A stretch of DNA of 58,353 nucleotides from Spirogloea muscicola (GCA_009602725.1 WELB01000326.1:1-58353); one strand, 5' to 3'; positions 1 to 11,488 are shown, counted from the first letter of the stretch. Numbers and translations: made by a program. The notes: generated by a model not told the origin, from the letters alone.

Positions 1-326
1 CCGCCTCCGCCCCGGGCTCCCGCGACGGCAGCGGCAGCAGCGACTCCGAGCGCACGGCCGCCGGCCGCCGCCGCAAGAGCCGCTCCACCGCCGGCGCTGG
101 CTCCTCCAAGAAGGTGCCTGCCCTCCCCCTGCTTCGTGCCGCATCACCGTCGTCTGCCCCTCCCCGACGCGGTCGGGCCCCCCCACCATCCGGCCTCCAG
201 CTTCCCGCGATCACCTCTCCCTGCCTGCTCGTGCGCCAGGCGAAGCGCCGGAGAAGCGAAGAGCCGCGGGAGAGGCACAGGAGAGAGCACAGATCCCGCA
301 CAGACGGCACTCGCCGGGAACACGAG
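1..326 (+). CDS. Possible 3' exons of a host gene (partial, Ser/Arg-rich)
   Basis: Frame 3 is open from the left edge to 113 and encodes a Gly/Ser-rich, basic stretch ending in SSKK. It stops at a good splice donor (AAG|GTGCCT at 113/114). A C-rich tract and CAG acceptor end at 239, and the same phase then reads AKRRRSEEPRERHRR and further Arg/Glu/His-rich residues up to a second donor-like GAG|GTGCGC near 326. If that donor is not used, the frame runs to a stop at 483-485. The composition resembles a disordered, SR-like tail, but no domain is recognised. The exon model is inferred from splice consensus and composition only. This is the only stretch in the window that looks like an ordinary host gene. 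Confidence 0.4.
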
Positions 327-2759
327 GTGCGCGTTGCACCAGGCGCCAGCAGCCGCTACCTGCATGGTTGTGTGCAGTCCTGCCAAGCAGGACTGCAGCT
401 CGCTCCTCTGCAGCCCAGCCCTCTGCTGCCTACAATTTGTTGCCGTGAAAGTACTTGTGGGAGTTTGCGGTCTCCGTGCCTCTAATACCTGGGAGCACTC
501 CGTGCTGCGTAATCTGGAGCCCAGCGGCACAAAAAGCGCGCGCCACACGGTAGCTCTGGCCCAGATCCGGGACCTGTACAGCTCTCCAAGGTACAATTCC
601 AGATTCGCTTGCGTGCAATCCTTGCGCCCATCTTGAGGTTGCCTGCTGCGCTGCAGGGTTGGCAGCACAGACTTTTGCTTGCGTCACCCGGCTCCCCTAG
701 TCCATGCCCGTTAGCTCCAACATCAGCATGCGCCGGACTTATTTGTGCCTCACGAGAAGCCATTGATCCTTTCATCTTAGTGAATCCACATTCTCATGAA
801 AGCATGTGCATGTGTCGTGCCCTGTTTCCGTTGGTCAGGCTGCACTGGGCACGATAGCCCCGATTGATTGCTTTGTTTGTAGTTGTTGGGTGCGAGGTGG
901 GTGATTAGTTCTTAGAGAGTGACGGTGACAGACACGGAGCACGTCGCAGTGTAATATCTGGCAAGAAGGTATGCATATCAAGAAATGCAGAAATGCCTTG
1001 AGGAGGATGTGCTAGTGCTTGCCGAGCTTCACAGTAGCTCATATTGGACAGTGGACTTTGCAGGTGACCACATCTGGTGTGCCTTGTGCAGATCCAACTC
1101 AAAGTGGAAAAGACAAAGGAGGACAAGGTCGCCGAAAGCAATCGGAGCGAGCTTCTCAAATTTCTTAATGCAAGCTATGATTGACGAGTTGAGTTTCTCG
1201 ACAATGTTCGCTTGGACCTTTGACCTTGGTTGCTGCAGCCATGACACAGCCACTGCTTGCTTGATGCAAACATACGTTATCAAGAGCAAGTCCAGCTCAT
1301 TTGCTTCTGGTTGCTGACGATGTGTGCTTGGTTGTATGTCTCAGGCCAGTATGATGTTGCCATGTTGGCACTGGTCGGTCATGGTTGCACCTTGAGCTTT
1401 CTGTCCATGATGTGAAGTGCACCAGGTGTCACACAAACACTTCTTGCCTGTTATTTGATGTCATATACTGAACTCAATGGCTTTGCTGTCCTCTGCTGTT
1501 GGTCGCCAACAGACTAAGACTGTACATTGTTGCAATGACCGACAGAGTTTGCCTTTGACTCATTGCCTTGCTTTGAGTCTTACTTGTGATTTACACATCT
1601 GTATAGTATTTGCAATCTGTTGCTCCTGGCTATGTGGGTATGCGCCTGTGATGGAGGTACGCGCTTTTGAGGGAAGGGGCCCAACCATCACAGAGCAAAT
1701 TGATGACTTAATAAGAACCTAATGACTAGTACCATAGGTGCAGGGGAGCTACTAAGGGAGGTCAGTGCTATGTTCGATATAGAGTTGTGGCCTCCTTCCT
1801 TCCCTCCTCCTTCTCCTCCTGTTCTATACCCTACTTGGGGATATTGATGATCTAGGTTATGCACGACGTCAGGACGTACTTCAGGCTCAGATGGGCTTGC
1901 CGGCAGCAGATGTCTGTTTTTACGCCGTCGTGTGTCAGCCTGTTCACAGCGAACTGGTGCTTTCCACCTGAGCCCTGGGCAATCTTTAGTTGGTGGCAGA
2001 AGGGCTTGGGGTTTGCCGTCCAGTATGTGGGCATCGAGCAGCGACCTCTACTTGTGACCTCTGCTTATTAGAGGTTTGGCTAAGCAGCAGGTGTTGTACA
2101 TCTGTGGATGTGCTTGTCTTCGTACTGGGATAACCCCTCGAGCCATACACGTCTCTCTCTCCTCCTTGAGTGGGCATGTTGGGGTTTAAATAGTTCCTAG
2201 ATGGAGGCCTCCCCTGTGCAATCTTACTGCACGTAAATGTGACTAGGACTGCAGTACAATAATCCAAACATGGGAATCTGTTTGTGTGGTGTGGACGGCT
2301 GATGAGAGTGTATGTGTGAGGCCCACTGATCTACACGCTTCACATACCAGCTTTCTAGTGCTTGCACTTGAGGCCATGCTGACCTTAGTCCAGCTGAATA
2401 TATGCACACCATCATTGTATTACAATGTCCCATTTTCCAAATTGCGTGACTGCTGCACGTCTGCCTCTGGTGGCGTTATCATGCTCGTCTCTTGGCTAAA
2501 AGACATCTAGCTGCAGATTGAGCTCCTCGATGGGTCACTCCTTTCAGGTCGTTGCCTGTGGTACCTTAACATTGCGTCAGACAGCTCTTCGTTGTATGCA
2601 TGGTAACATTATCAACATCTATGAGTTCCGAAGCTGTGAGGCTTGTGGCTATCAATGTGGTAAATTCGAAGCATTACATTACATGCGAGCACTTTTAGCA
2701 CTCTCGCATCGTGCTGTGGGGGAGATGGAGTTCGGCCGGCACTGGCTTATGTGACCAGC
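327..2759. other. No gene recognised; possible 3' UTR or intergenic DNA
   Basis: The base composition drops compared with the flanks and only short chance ORFs are present. A TGTAA motif near 948 matches the poly(A) signal known from chlorophyte algae and could end the left-hand gene, but this is speculative. No transposon signature was seen here. Confidence 0.4.
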
Positions 2760-3232
2760 ATCCAAAAAAAAGTGAAAAGCGCGGCCGAATTGACTGTGGC
2801 TGGGAGAAGCCAGCCCAAAAGGAATGGACAAGGTCAAGAGGAGCCAAATGGCGCAGAAAGCAGGGGACTAAGTGCTAAGACGACAAGGAGGCTCTCACCT
2901 GAACCTCTAGTCAGCAAGTGCAGGTCAGAATAGCTAGAGGGCGGGAAGACGTCACCCTGACGAGACCCGGAGGCAGCCGCCAGGGCGCGGCCTGCACGTA
3001 GGTGGACGGCAAACGCAAGAGACCGCTGGAGGGAAACGGCAAGGCGCATCCTGAACACCTGTGCGAGGGACCCGGCGACGTTGAAGCCAGGCTGCTCGCC
3101 GTGCTGCCCGTGGCGGCGGGCCACCGCACGGCGAGCAAGGCGGTGGAGAAGGTCGAGCCATTTGGTCCCAAAGGCCCAGTGCACGTCGACGGCGAGTGGG
3201 ACAAACTCGTCGCCTTGCTCGCCGTGCGGTGA
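2760..3232 (-). mobile_element. 5'-truncated LINE copy (3' end)
   Basis: On the minus strand the frame reads GDEFVPLAVDVHWAFG and continues through LARRAVARRHG, SLAQVFRMRLAVSLQRS and LHLLTRG. This is the C-terminal tail of a LINE reverse transcriptase protein shared with about a dozen other copies in this window. The usual stop after LLTRGY is lost through a small indel. The 3' UTR (about 2780-2930) contains the family hairpin GGCTGGGAGAAGCCAGCC near 2805. The copy begins abruptly at about 3232, consistent with incomplete reverse transcription. Confidence 0.75.
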
Positions 3233-3235
3233 AAA

Positions 3236-3470
3236 ATGAAAGATTGACGCGCCATCGACTCTTCACATTTGAGAAAGCACAGCACGGCGAGCTGGCCACC
3301 TCTTTCCACAGTTGTGTCATTAGGTGCTCTTACGTGCCAACGGCCTTACGAGTCCAGCATCCGAAAAACTTTGACTTGCCATCGACCTTTCAATGGGGAA
3401 AGCACAGCGAGGCGAGCTTGCCACCTCTTTCCACAGTCGTGGTCATTAGGTGCTCTCACGTGCTCAATGC
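3236..3470 (+). repeat. Diverged two-copy tandem repeat (about 127-bp period)
   Basis: Two units, about 3236-3345 and 3363-3470, share a CCATCGAC segment, AAAGCACAGC, the identical block CCACCTCTTTCCACAGT, and TCATTAGGTGCTC followed by ACGTGC. Substitutions and small indels between them indicate an old local duplication. No coding role is seen. Confidence 0.7.
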
Positions 3471-4525
3471 CATGTGCCTTCTGTAGATCACTTCTGAAGC
3501 AAGCGAGCCCACATAAGTGACCACGTGCACATCGCCTCCAAACCTACTCGAGGTTGGCCTTGGCCTTGAGATTAAGCCAAGTGAGTGTTGCCATGTTGGA
3601 GGCCAGCTTCTCTTGCAAATGTGCCCGCGGGAATGCATCACAAGTGTACGTAGCTGTAGAAGCCCTAGCAAGGTGAATGGTAGCAGAAGCCAAATTTCGC
3701 TATATGGCCACAGAGTAGGTGCTACAGCTCCGATGAACCGAGAAAGAGTGCCGGGCTGACAACACTAGATAGCCGATTGCCGACCGTGGTTGGCAATGGG
3801 CAGAGGTGTAGATATTAGCTCGGGCGGCGCTGGAAGGGGCGGGCCGAAAGCGTCCCCGAGGCAGGAATCGCGGAGGTGAAGTCAGAGCTCGTTCCCACGT
3901 CGTGCTGGTTTCGGTGGGGAATTGTGGCCTCAGTGTGACCGGGCCGGGAAAACAAGCAACCAGTTTGGAAAGACCATGCGTACTGATTTTCATAGCTGGA
4001 ACATCATTGATGCAGGGCAGGCTTGACAGATACCTGGAGAGACAAGACTTCGAACTCGCTAACACTGTCACTCCACTGAGTACGACTCTACATGTCATCA
4101 GACCAAGTGCTGTACACACCTGTAATACCAGCATGCATACACCCTTCGTCGTGCTGTCAGGAGCCATTTTGGCAATTGAGCACTACATGAAGCTGACCTC
4201 GGCCCCTCGATGTGTTTCCGCAATGATGGTCAGGTAACTGAGTGTGCTTGCTCTTATCATTAGGAAGATTTCTGGAAGGACAGCTACTCTCAGCAATGCT
4301 GAGTGACGATTTAGCAAAGGTTTACCCCTCCATTAGTAATCCTGTCAGCCACAAAGCCTCTCATGCTTACAAGATTGCGGCCATGTGAGCTGCATCTATA
4401 CTAAAGCCAGCTGATCGCCAAGCCCGAGATGCCGTTGGAGCAAGCATTGTGGGGAATTCACTGGATGGGGTTACAAATGATGTGAAGTCAGCAAGGATAC
4501 TGCAAGTTCCAGGCAGAAGGGCCCG
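3471..4525. other. No feature recognised
   Basis: This is about 1 kb of unique-looking sequence between two LINE tails. ORFs are short and show no motif. Confidence 0.4.
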
Positions 4526-5095
4526 AAGAAGTGGCACTCCCAATGGGGGCAAGGGCTGCGAAAAGCCAGCCCAAAAGGAATTGACAAAGGTTTGGAGGGG
4601 CCTACAAGCGATTAGCAGCTACAAAGGGCCTGGAAGATGCTATGTCAGAACAGGGGGAGGATGGATCACTCAGTAGGTACAAGTGAGTAGCCTCAGATCC
4701 GACAGACTAGCTGCCGGGAAACTATCCCCCTGACGAAAGCCGGAGGCCGCAGCGAGAGCACGGCCAGCACGCAGATGCAGAGCGTGGGCCATGGACCGCT
4801 GGAGGGATACTGACAAGCTCATACGATATACCTGAGCCCACGAGCCAGCTACGTTGAAATCGGCCGGCTCGCCGCGCCTACGGGACACAGCGCGCCGCGC
4901 AAGCCTGGCCAGCAGGTCGAGCCGCTGGGAACCAAGAGCCCCGTGCACGTCCACAGCCAGGGGGACGACTTCATCTGTAGCCGGGTGATCGGCGTGTTTG
5001 GCCGCCTTGCTGCGAGCGGCCTTCGCCGCAGCGTGGCCAGCCCGCGAGGCAGAGAGGGTGGGTGAAGGTCTCAACCCCCTTCCATATCGGACCAC
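4526..5095 (-). mobile_element. 5'-truncated LINE copy, subfamily A
   Basis: The minus-strand ORF 4670-5095 encodes the family tail: DEVVPLAVDVHGALGSQ, LARLARRAVSRRRGEPADF, WAQVYRMSLSVSLQRSMAHA, then a stop after LRLLTCTY. The 3' UTR (4535-4669) is nearly the same as that of the copy ending near 57604, and contains the GGGCTGCGAAAAGCCAGCCC hairpin near 4555. The 3' terminus is GTGCCACTTCTTC (read on the minus strand) at about 4526. The break at 5095 marks the truncation point. Confidence 0.85.
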
Positions 5096-5104
5096 CCCCT
5101 ATAG

Positions 5105-5345
5105 GTAGACGGACTGCGGGTCTCCCCGTATCAGGCCCTACAGGCCGAGATCAATCAGTGCACCGACATCATCCGTCGCCGACTTGTCAACGGCCTGTTG
5201 ACGGCTATCAAGAAGTGAGCTCTTCCATCCGCTATCAAGGGTCTACCCACGACAATTTACCCCTTCGGTCAGCCACCACCGACTAACATGGTGGTGGTGC
5301 CCCTTCAATCACCAGCCAATGCCCCGTCAGTGTTCACTGACGCTC
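5105..5345 (+). pseudogene. Unidentified coding fragment
   Basis: The frame starting at 5105 reads PYQALQAEINQCTDIIRRRL and NGLLTAIKK, then a stop, then a further 47 codons in frame to the TAG near 5345. The composition looks like real protein rather than a shadow frame, but no family is recognised. It abuts the truncation point of the LINE copy, so it may be a remnant of the sequence that LINE inserted into. Confidence 0.2.
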
Positions 5346-5629
5346 TACTACCAACGGGCTAGCTTGCGTCCATCGACGTCCACGTCAACGTCAACTTCAG
5401 CAACTACTGATGGTGCCGTTAGAAGTGATGTCAAACACGGTCGCCTCCCGTCGGAATTATCCCATGGTCGCCTCCTGTCGCTTTGCTTTGCCATGCTGTC
5501 TTGCGCCGTGACTCGGGTCGGCCGTTCTCAGCTCGAGGATAATAAGTAATATTTGGTCCTCAGCCTGGTGCAGTGTTCCGTGTCCAGGCATCTGTCAAGC
5601 CATTTAAGCGGCATTGACAGCCAGACATG

Positions 5630-5980
5630 TCAGCCTGTTGAGGTGTCTAGTCTCCATAGATCTGCCGAGCCGTCGCTGATGCATTGGCAGTCCAGCCATG
5701 TAAAACCGTTACAGCAGTAGCAGCGGCGGGGAACAGCCAGGAGATACGGTGTCGTATTTGATGACAGGCACGAGGCCAGATCATGCTGCAGCTCGGCTCG
5801 ATCGCCGTCATGCATCGGAAAGCATGCCAAAGGGATGGCAGAAGGAAGCTTCTCGGCAAAGGAGCGACCCAAAATACTCGCCGGTAGGGTATGCTTGACA
5901 TGTTTGCTTACTCCGTTGCTGTCTGCAGTACCTACCCCCTTGTCAGTGTATACTTTAAGTCCATAGGTGGCCTGTCTCAA
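5630..5980 (-). pseudogene. Probable copia RNase H remnant
   Basis: The frame reads GLKVYTDKGVGTADSNGVSK and then HVKH. This resembles the copia RNase H region with its L..YTDN..A...A.N...SK..KH pattern. The position after the RT fragment supports the call. Frame decay makes the boundaries approximate. Confidence 0.5.
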
Positions 5981-5991
5981 TGCGAACAGCT

Positions 5992-6189
5992 TCAGCGCCT
6001 GACCTGCTCGGCATATCGGACCAGCTTGATGCTTCTCCGCGTCCTACCTCTGTCCATCTGCATGCTCAGCAGGTAGGACACCTTCTCAATATCCGAAATA
6101 CGTGGCACACTTGGTAGTACCCTACGTACAATCTCCAGACTAGACGAAGTAAAGTAACATATCAGCAAGTATAGCGGGTCTATCAACAT
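5992..6189 (-). pseudogene. copia reverse transcriptase fragment
   Basis: The segment VSYLLSMQMDRGRTRRSIKL followed by YAEQV matches the thumb region of copia RTs (usually YLLGMEI...R....I.LSQ..Y...VL). It lies downstream of the integrase piece in the correct pol order. The catalytic YVDD region upstream could not be read, apart from a possible domain start near 6741-6800. Confidence 0.7.
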
Positions 6190-7059
6190 ATAGGGCTGGC
6201 GATACTATAGGCTGTCATGTATTAGGTATACTGGTACAGTTCGCGCATCTGGCAGATCGTGCCCTCATGAGTACACCGTCTTTTTCCGGTGTTCCATTTT
6301 GAAGGCAGCTTTTTAAGCTTGTTCGATCACGACTTTTGTCGCTTATTCAACAGCATCTGGCTGCTACATATTGGATCTGCAAATCCTCATCGAGCAAAGT
6401 GTCTTCATATCCATCTGATGCACCTCCAGGTCCATCACTGTAGCTCAATAGCAGCACACTGATTTGGGAATACTTGGCTACTGGCGCAAAGGTCTGATAA
6501 TGGATCTCATCCTGTGCTTATCCCATGGCAAGCAGTCTGCTTGTACTGCTTCTCATCTGCACCCACATTCTCCCACAGAGGCCACTTGCAGCCGCCAATG
6601 GACTGCCTACCGTCTGGTGAGACAACCAGCTCCACTGCTCGTTGTCTTCCTATAAGTGCAGCTATCTCAGCTGCTGCATCTCCTACTAGCTCCTACTGTT
6701 CAATATCGCCGCTCTGCCGTGCATGCGTCATGGTCAGAGGTTATTCATTGGAAGCTGCAAACCACATAGAAGCGTGCTGGACGTTGCACTCTACTTTTCC
6801 CATGAGCTGATGCTGCAGCTGCGATAGATTTTCTACATCTTCAGGCTGCTGCTGTGGTAAAGTGACCTCCTCCTTCTCCACCTTGTCAAATTCTTGACGG
6901 GTTGCGATGGGTTTCTCTTGCACAGCTAATTAGTCCAAGATATGATGTCCAAGCTGAATAGGTTCCAACAATTCAGGGATTGCAGGTCTTAGCTTCCAAC
7001 ACAAGCGAGTCCCCTCTTTCTGCTCCTACGTCCAATGTTCTGCCTCCTCTCTCGTTGAA

Positions 7060-7690
7060 CAGAACATCTCTGCTGAGTATAACGCGCTTGCTCGCAGAAT
7101 CACGATATGTATTTGTCGCTGTTTCACTCATACTCAAATAAAGATGCACCTCATACTCTTGTCATAGAGTCTTCTGCGTAGTGGGGACATTTCCAAGGTT
7201 CGCACGCATCGCAGCCAAAGACCCTGAGGTATGCGACATCCTGCTTCCTGCCTGTCCACGCCTCCTCCGGCATGTCTCCTCCGCAGCTTTTGTGATGCAC
7301 CTTGCAAGCAGGTACTCTGCTTTTGCAACTAACATTTAGGGAAGCATACAGCCTCCCTTTCCTGCTTATGACCGTCGCACCCTCCAGCAAGATATCGTTC
7401 ACCTTTTGCTGGTCTGCTTGATCAGCAGTGCAGGGCACCATCTTTTAGTGCTTGATGTTTTAACCGGCCACGAAGCAAAGTCCTTGAAGATGTAAGTCCC
7501 GCCGTCGTCAGATTGCAGCACCTTCATTGATCGTGCTGCTTGTATCTCAGTTGTCTCTGTCCACCTTTCAAAGGTCCTAGGCACGCTGGACCTCTTCGAG
7601 GGTGATACACCAACACTTCGGCTGAAGTTCGTCGATGGAGGTGACCTAGGTCCTTCCATGTAAGCCACTGCTTCAAGGCCCCCACGAATT
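7060..7690 (-). pseudogene. copia integrase C-terminal region (pseudogene)
   Basis: The minus-strand frame 7399-7668 carries the post-catalytic motif KVLQSDDGG(T/E)Y...KDF typical of Ty1/copia integrase. The next frame (7151-7441) carries PEEAWTGRK and AYLRVFGCDA, the family's well-known PEEAW.G..P...LR.FGC signature. A third segment at about 7060-7140 gives SASKRVILSRDVLFNE, the usual end of the integrase region before RT. Three frames are needed, so at least two frameshifts have accumulated. The integrase zinc finger and first catalytic Asp were not located with confidence. Confidence 0.8.
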
Positions 7691-8244
7691 TGTGTGTATG
7701 AAGTCCCGGAAAGCAGTAGTTATGGTCCCTCCTCCGCCGGGATTATAATTCTTTGTTGCTTTCCTTGGGGCCCAGTCTCTATATACATCCCGTACCTATG
7801 CCAGCTTACAAGCATCGGCCCTTCTACAAGTGTCTTCGTGCCACTCCCCTGCAAAATTGTTGACTAAGGTGACCCATCATTTTTGCAAAAGGTCCAAAAT
7901 GTGGCCCTGAGTTGCCGACGTATTGACTTCTGATCTGAATACGCACCCGAATAACCAAACCATAGCGTCCACTGCCTCGTCTTGCTACTCGCGAAGCACT
8001 CCTTGGATAGAATATAATGTCAGCACCTATGGCTTTGATTCCAGGAGTTCCCACCAGTAAATGGAGGAGGTGGCTGTGCAGTGCGCCAAGCGGTAGGTGC
8101 CAAGGATATCAGGAATGCAGGTTACCCTGCTTGTAACGTCCCCCCCGTTTAAGCGTGCCAACGGTGCCTGTAACTACCGTTTGGGAGTTTCAGACGGTAC
8201 GGGCAATTTCGCTGCACTCTGTGTAGCTCAGTGAGGGCTGAGAC

Positions 8245-8500
8245 CCTGGGCACGTGCGGCACGCGCTACGTGCGGCACGCGTGGCACGCGCCCCGCGACA
8301 CGCACTGCACGCGTCACGTGCGGCGCGTGCCACGCGCAGCACGCGCTACGCAACTCGCCTATCCATTCGTCCGGCTCGCGCCACGCTCAGCACGCGCTAC
8401 GTGACTCGCCTTCCCATTCGTCAGGCCCGTGCCACGGGCAGCACACGCCACGCGGCACGCGCTGCATGCGCCACGCGCGGCACGCGCCAGTCCCCTGGAT
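8245..8500 (+). promoter_or_regulatory. CACGYG-rich array in LTR U3
   Basis: About 250 bp contain many closely spaced CACGCG, CACGTG and GCACGCG hexamers, alternating with short CCCATTCGTC(A/C)GG units that recur three times. CACGTG is the G-box/E-box bound by bZIP or bHLH factors in plants and algae. The dense spacing suggests an enhancer-like U3 region. No other LTR family in the window has this array. Confidence 0.55.
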
Positions 8501-8744
8501 CCGTATTCCCGTATTCCCATTCGTCAGGCCCGCCCCTCCAAAGGAGGACCTTGGGGGCTACCCTCGTCACACCTTCTGGGGAGGGGCGGCAGGAGAAACG
8601 CTTCAAGTAGTGGGCCGAGTCCAGAGTCAGCAGTCCGACCAACGCCCGAGAGAGACACAGGCTTGCTGCTGCCTAGCCAGCCCCGATGCTGCATGCTGCT
8701 GCCGCCGCCGCCACAGCTCTGCTGCTGCCGCCTGCCGCCCAGCC

Positions 8745-9595
8745 TGTAAAGTTCCCTCCGTTTAAGAGTGCTAACGGTGCCGGTAACCTTGCATGATCGT
8801 ATCGTATCTACCGTTTGGAAGTACCAAACGGTACCGGTAGCTTTGCTCCACTGTATGTAGCTAAGTACGGCTCGAGGGTCCCGGGCTCCGTACCACGTGC
8901 GCACGCTCCGGGGCCCACGCCCTGTGGGCTGGCCGGGTGGGCCAGCTCTCCCTCGGGCCCCGCCCTGCGGGCCGGCCGGGTGGGCCAGCTCGCCTGGCCT
9001 CATGGCCTCATGGCCCCAGTTCCTTGGCCCCGTGAGCCAGGCTCTTGGCCTGGTGCGCCACTCTCTTGGCGCCAGTCCCTTGGCGCTGTGTGCCAGTGTC
9101 TCTTGGATTCGTCGTATCCCCTTGTCAGGGCCGCCCCTCCGGGGGAGGACCTTGGGGGCGACCCTCGTCACACCCTCGGGGAAGGGGTGGCAGATGGAAC
9201 GCTTATCTGTAGTAGGCAGAGGCCAGACTGCGCAGTCGGACCCGTGACGCCACGAGAGGCACAGCCCTGCTGCTGCCTGCTGCCGCAGCCGCCACAGCTC
9301 TGCTGCTGCCGCCTGCTGCCCAGCCCATCGCCACAGCTCATCGCTGCGGGCATCGCCGGCTCTCCGTAAGTACCATGGCTGCGCCCCTTGCGGGGTTAGC
9401 TGCTGACCCTCGTCGAGTCGCCGCCTTCCGGCGGTGCCTCAGGGTAAGACTTCCGCTGCGCTATGTGCGCGTACGTGTGCGCTGTGCGCGCTGGCGTTCC
9501 ACTCTGTAAGGGGGTTGTCTCCAAAACAACCTATGTCCGAATTCTAAACAGGACGTTCTGACCATAACTGTGTGGTTAGGGACAGGGGCGTTACA
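8745..9595 (+). mobile_element. Solo LTR, family A' (TSD CAGCC)
   Basis: It starts TGTAAAGTTCCCTCCG and ends GGGGCGTTACA. CAGCC is present on both sides (8740-8744 and 9596-9600), which proves insertion into the surrounding A'' LTR. It carries TTGGC/GCCA-rich U3 repeats (about 8930-9110), the box CTTGGGGGCGACCCTCGTC, the hairpin at 9419-9436 and TTCCGCTGCG at 9451-9460. No internal region remains, so it is a solo LTR produced by recombination. Confidence 0.9.
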
Positions 9596-9909
9596 CAGCC
9601 CATCGCCGCAGCTCGTGCTGCAGGGCCCCGCCGGCTCTCTGTAAGTCTATTGGTAGAGTCACCGCCCCAGGGCGGTGCCTCAGGGTAAGACTGCCGCTGC
9701 GCTCTGTGCGCGTATGTGCGTTGGCGTTCTCTTGTATGAGGGTTATCTCCTAAACACCCTATGCTGAAATCCAGACCAGGACATTCTGACCCTAACTGTG
9801 TGATGAGGGGCAGGGATATTGTACAGGCCCGGGGCTTTGAACCGCGCGTGCACGCGGCATCGTCCTGAAGTCGTACTGCCCTGGAGGCGCTGCTCGCTGC
9901 GCGTGGTAC

Positions 9910-10416
9910 AGTAGAGAACCTCGCCCTACACACGCAGTCAGGGTGAGCAGTCCTTGTTGAGTTCGGCTGTAGGGGGTTTAGGGACCAACCCGCTACACAG
10001 GCAAAGCACTAGCGCATAGGCGCAGCGGAAGACAGGCCCTGTGGCGCCGCCGTCCGGCGGCGACTCCACTCCTGGGCGCAGGCCGGCGCAGCAGGCCCCG
10101 CAGCAGAGTGTGGCGGCGGCTGCGGCGGCGAGCAGCGGTAAGGCTGCTCCTGGGCTTCCCTGGTTCTAACTCCTGTCGAGCCTCAGCCCCAAGACTTCTC
10201 GTGCTTCCCCGTGCCCTTCTCCCTCCAGGGGTGTGAGCGGGTCGCCCCATGGCCTGCCTTGCGGCGGGCCAAAGATCCTCTCTTGAACTGGTGGATCCTA
10301 GCGAGGGGTAATTTAGGACGGGCGGGGCCCGCACATGGCGGGCCGCTTGTCCCAAATGGGCGGTCAGGTAATGCCAACAGAGCCGTGTGGCTTAAGCAAA
10401 CGGCTGGTTTATTTCA
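9910..10416 (-). mobile_element. Solo LTR, family B (near-perfect TSD GGTAC/GGTAT)
   Basis: Read on the minus strand this is a family-B LTR with the GTGGCATTACCTGACCGCCC start region, the perfect hairpin GCCGCCGGACGGCGGC and TTCCGCTGCGCC. Flanks are GGTAC (9905-9909) and GGTAT (10417-10421), a duplication with one change. Its ends have decayed (AGTAG...TTTCA), so it is older than the other family-B solos. Confidence 0.8.
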
Positions 10417-10421
10417 GGTAT

Positions 10422-10699
10422 CGTCCGGAGTCGTACCCCTTCCGGTCGGCGCTGTTTCTGCATGCGGCATCGACCCGGATTTGTAATCCATCTGCCAGTT
10501 GCTGCTTCGCTGCATGCGGCAGCGTCTGGCAGTCAACGAAACCAATTCGATTAGGATTTTATCCCCTTTGTCGAGCTCGCTCCGCCAAGGGTAGACCTTG
10601 GGGCTACCTTCGTCAGATTCTCGGAGGGGTAGCAGGTGGAATGATCTAAGTAGTAGGCCGAGGCCGGACTTAACCAGGTCGGTGCAGTGACATCCAGAG
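10422..10699 (+). mobile_element. Left part of a fourth A-related LTR
   Basis: The sequence carries AGACCTTGGGGCTACC, TTCGTCAGATTCTCGGAGGGGTAGCA and AGTAGTAGGCCGAGGCCGG, all homologous to the promoter-proximal core of the family-A LTRs. It is cut at 10699 by the minus-strand element, and its right part resumes at 14120. Confidence 0.65.
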
Positions 10700-11278
10700 T
10701 GTAGTGAACTCGCCCCTACACACCAGTTAGGGTGAGTCGTCCTTGTAAAGTTCGGCTGTAGGGGGTTTAGGGACCAACCCACCACATGGCAAAGCACTAG
10801 CGCATAGCGCAGCGGAAGACAGGCCCTGTGGCGCCGCTGTCCGGCGGCGACTCCACCTCCTGGGCGCGAGCCAGCAACTGGCCCACTACGGGCGCAGCCA
10901 CGGACTCCCCGCAGCGAGCCCCGCAGCAGGCTGCGGCGGCGGCTGCAGCGGCGAGCAGCAGCAAGGCTGCTCCTGGGCTTCACCGATCCGAACTCCTTGT
11001 CGAGCCTCAGCCCCCAAGGCTCGTAGTGCTTCCCCGTGCCACCCCCCCTCCAGGGGTGCGAGCGGGTCGCCCCAAGGCCCGCCTTGCGGCAGGCCAAAAG
11101 GTCCTCCCTTGAACGGATGGATCCTGGCGAGGGTATTTTAGCACGGGCGGGGCCCGCCTGTGGGCGGGCCACCTGCCCGGCAAGCCAGCCCGTCACCTGG
11201 CGGGCCACTTGTCCCGAATGGCCGGTCATGTAGTGCCAACAGAGCCATGTGGCTTAATCAAACGGCTGGTTCATTACA
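10700..11278 (-). repeat. 3' LTR of element D
   Basis: 579 bp; on the minus strand it runs TGTAATGAACCAGCCGTTTG to TTCACTACA. It contains the hairpin at 10832-10849 and the TTCCGCTGCG box at 10808-10817 (both read in reverse). The polypurine tract AGTGGGGAGGTA (11279-11290, minus strand) precedes it. Confidence 0.9.
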
Positions 11279-11488
11279 TACCTCCCCACTCTGATATGCA
11301 CGTCCTTGGGAACAACGAGAGAACAGCCGACAGGTTTTACGCCCGACCGATGCGGCCTCGACCAAGCTTAGGGATTCACCACCCTTGGGCCAAGTAATCC
11401 AGAAAAGCAGGCGGACAATGTGCCAGATTGACCGCAGGCTCCACGTGATGTGCTCAGGCCCACACCCGAGCCACTTTACCAGAATCAT
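11260..11488 (-). pseudogene. Chromodomain stub of element D
   Basis: The minus-strand frame begins VKWLGCGPEHITW, the centre of the chromodomain seen intact in element B (VKWLGYGPEHNTWEP). The rest of pol is absent upstream. The conserved pre-PPT sequence GTTCCCAAGGACGTG follows. Confidence 0.75.

Larger units (their letters stand above)
5630..8060 (-). mobile_element. Decayed Ty1/copia retrotransposon pol region
   Basis: Reading the minus strand from right to left gives the copia order integrase (about 7690-7060), RT (about 6800-5990) and RNase H (about 5980-5630). Recognisable pieces are AARSMKVLQSDDGGTY, PEEAWTGRKQDVAYLRVFGC, KRVILSRDVLFNE, VSYLLSMQMDRGRTRRSIKL and a GLKVYTDKGVGTADSNGVSK stretch. 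Many stops and frameshifts separate them. No LTR pair was found, so the ends are only the limits of recognisable coding. Confidence 0.75.
8132..9825 (+). mobile_element. LTR, family A'' (interrupted by a second LTR)
   Basis: It begins TGTAACGTCCCCCCCGTTT and ends ATATTGTACA, related to the LTRs of element A. Its U3 holds a dense CACGYG array. Its distal half carries the ACCGCCCCAGGGCGGT hairpin (about 9660), a TGCCGCTGCG box and GACCCTAACTGTGTGATGAGGGGCAG. A complete A' LTR sits inside it (8745-9595); without that insert it is about 840 bp long. No PBS follows and no target duplication was found, so it may be half of an eroded element. Confidence 0.75.

Noticed and set aside
8524-9171. 215-aa minus-strand ORF
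   Set aside because: It spans the boundary of two nested LTRs and has only GC-driven composition.
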